Source of the DNA: DATJHM01 sp035493895
Lineage (GTDB): Bacteria; Chloroflexota; Ktedonobacteria; Ktedonobacterales; Ktedonobacteraceae
DNA length: 23,455 nucleotides
Assembly (NCBI GenBank): GCA_035493895.1
Contig: DATJHM010000327.1
Location: 1 to 23,455, forward strand
Direction of reading: 5' to 3'
Part shown: one piece after another, positions 22,935-23,455 of the stretch
Position numbering within the stretch: the first letter of the stretch is position 1
Layout of the letters: the number at the start of each line of letters is the position of its first letter
Position numbers and translations under genes: made by a program
Notes under the pieces: generated by a model
What the model was told of the DNA's origin: nothing
The model's database searches: none
What the model saw: only the letters and a program-made list of their open reading frames with translations

Positions 22935-23016
22935 GTAGAGGCGCTGCTTGTCTGCGCCAGGGGTGTCGATCAACCACGACAGCGAGTTCCCTGGCACAAA
23001 CAAGCTGCGCCTCTAC
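22935..23016. repeat. Complete 82-bp palindromic repeat between convergent genes
   Basis: The outer arms are GTAGAGGCG (22935-22943) and CGCCTCTAC (23008-23016). Further nested pairs are GCTTGT/ACAAGC, GCCAGGG/CCCTGGC and GTCG/CGAC, so nearly the whole element folds into one long imperfect hairpin. It lies between hisS and the convergent hydrolase gene and could end both transcripts, though it has no T-run. A decayed relative is at 128-161. It may belong to a dispersed REP- or MITE-like family. Confidence 0.75.
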
Positions 23017-23044
23017 GGTGAATGAAGTGGAAAGCCTAATAGTT

Positions 23045-23455
23045 CTATAGCCATTGATCCAGGAATGCGTATGCCTCGGATTTGATGTCGGCGGGGAAGC
23101 TATGACCACCGGGGAAAATGATGGCGCGGAAACGATCGGGGACGCCAGCGTTTGTGTAGGCCCGTTGCGCGGTGGCGGCAAGGGCGTGGACTCCGTCTAT
23201 AGGAAAAAGAGAGTCGCTCTCGCCTGCTGTGAGCAGGAAGGCACGTGGCGCAATTGAGGCAAGCAGGGCATCATTGTCACAGAGTTCGAGCATGCCGGGC
23301 ACATAGGCCGCAAAATTATGATTGATCTCGCCCGCAACAATCGCCATCAGCAGATCGAAGCCACAGGAGGAGACGGCGGCCTTCACACGCTCGTCGAACC
23401 AACTCAGCCAGAGCACCTCCTGTCCCCCGAGAGAATGGCCGATCGCGCCCAGACG
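23045..23455 (-). CDS. Alpha/beta hydrolase, C-terminal part (cut by the window edge)
   Basis: The open frame continues past the end of the window, so only the last 136 residues are seen. Reading from the edge it begins RLGAIGHSLGGQE, which contains the nucleophile elbow G-H-S-L-G-G with the catalytic serine. The acid is probably the Asp in AGESDSLFPIDG and the histidine lies in PGGHSFP. The order and spacing resemble dienelactone-hydrolase or acetyl-xylan-esterase-like enzymes of the alpha/beta fold, but the substrate cannot be named. A GTG at 23416 could be mistaken for a start; the catalytic serine lies upstream of it, so the true start is outside the window. Confidence 0.85.
   Translation of the reverse strand, partial: RLGAIGHSLGGQEVLWLSWFDERVKAAVSSCGFDLLMAIVAGEINHNFAAYVPGMLELCDNDALLASIAPRAFLLTAGESDSLFPIDGVHALAATAQRAYTNAGVPDRFRAIIFPGGHSFPADIKSEAYAFLDQWL

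Overview
The window is a chromosomal segment of a bacterium that most resembles the Ktedonobacteria (Chloroflexota). That placement is inferred, not searched. It rests on an XRE-HTH plus GAF-like regulator, a caa3 oxidase operon with a small two-helix subunit IV, System I cytochrome c maturation with a cysteine-type CcmE, a lipoprotein CuA subunit, and intergenic regions full of short palindromic repeats. No phage, transposase, CRISPR array, tRNA or rRNA was seen.

Layout: (1) 434-4161, minus strand: a cytochrome c biogenesis cluster read TlpA/CcmG-like thioredoxin, CopD/DUF2269-like membrane protein, ccmE, ccmF. (2) 4162-6683: two repeat-rich spacers around a DJ-1/PfpI gene. (3) 6684-9553, minus: a 657-residue PAS / histidine-kinase / receiver / OmpR-type winged-helix fusion, then a receiver domain fused to two membrane helices. 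(4) 10138-11047, minus: a small double-CxxC membrane protein and a DUF2795 protein. (5) 11265-15217, minus: the caa3 cytochrome c oxidase operon ctaC-ctaD-subunit IV-ctaE. (6) 15577-17144, plus and divergent from it: ctaB (heme O synthase) and a Sco copper chaperone, ending in a strong terminator. (7) 17404-19332, plus: the XRE-GAF regulator and a two-helix plus double-BON protein. (8) 19635-21335, minus: a GT39-type membrane glycosyltransferase. (9) 21596-22915, plus: hisS. (10) 23045-23455, minus: the C-terminal part of an alpha/beta hydrolase cut by the window edge.

Most of the window serves aerobic respiration. CcmE, CcmF and the thioredoxin attach heme to c-type cytochromes, including probably the cytochrome c domain on CtaC. 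CtaB starts the heme O/A pathway, Sco metallates CuA, and CtaC/D/E plus subunit IV form the oxidase.

The most unusual content is regulatory. In the kinase fusion the phospho-accepting His of the HELRTP-type box reads Asn, and the receiver's phospho-accepting Asp reads Ser, while the ATP-binding motifs and DNA-binding domain look intact. A two-helix module with a P-S-x-W-P entry motif occurs in three proteins: alone as oxidase subunit IV, behind a receiver domain, and in front of two BON domains. Matching 11-bp-spaced direct repeats, the usual geometry of OmpR-family sites, lie upstream of both the oxidase operon and the receiver/two-helix gene. Together these suggest, without proving, a regulatory circuit tied to the terminal oxidase. 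The spacers also hold at least four families of short palindromic or tandem repeats.
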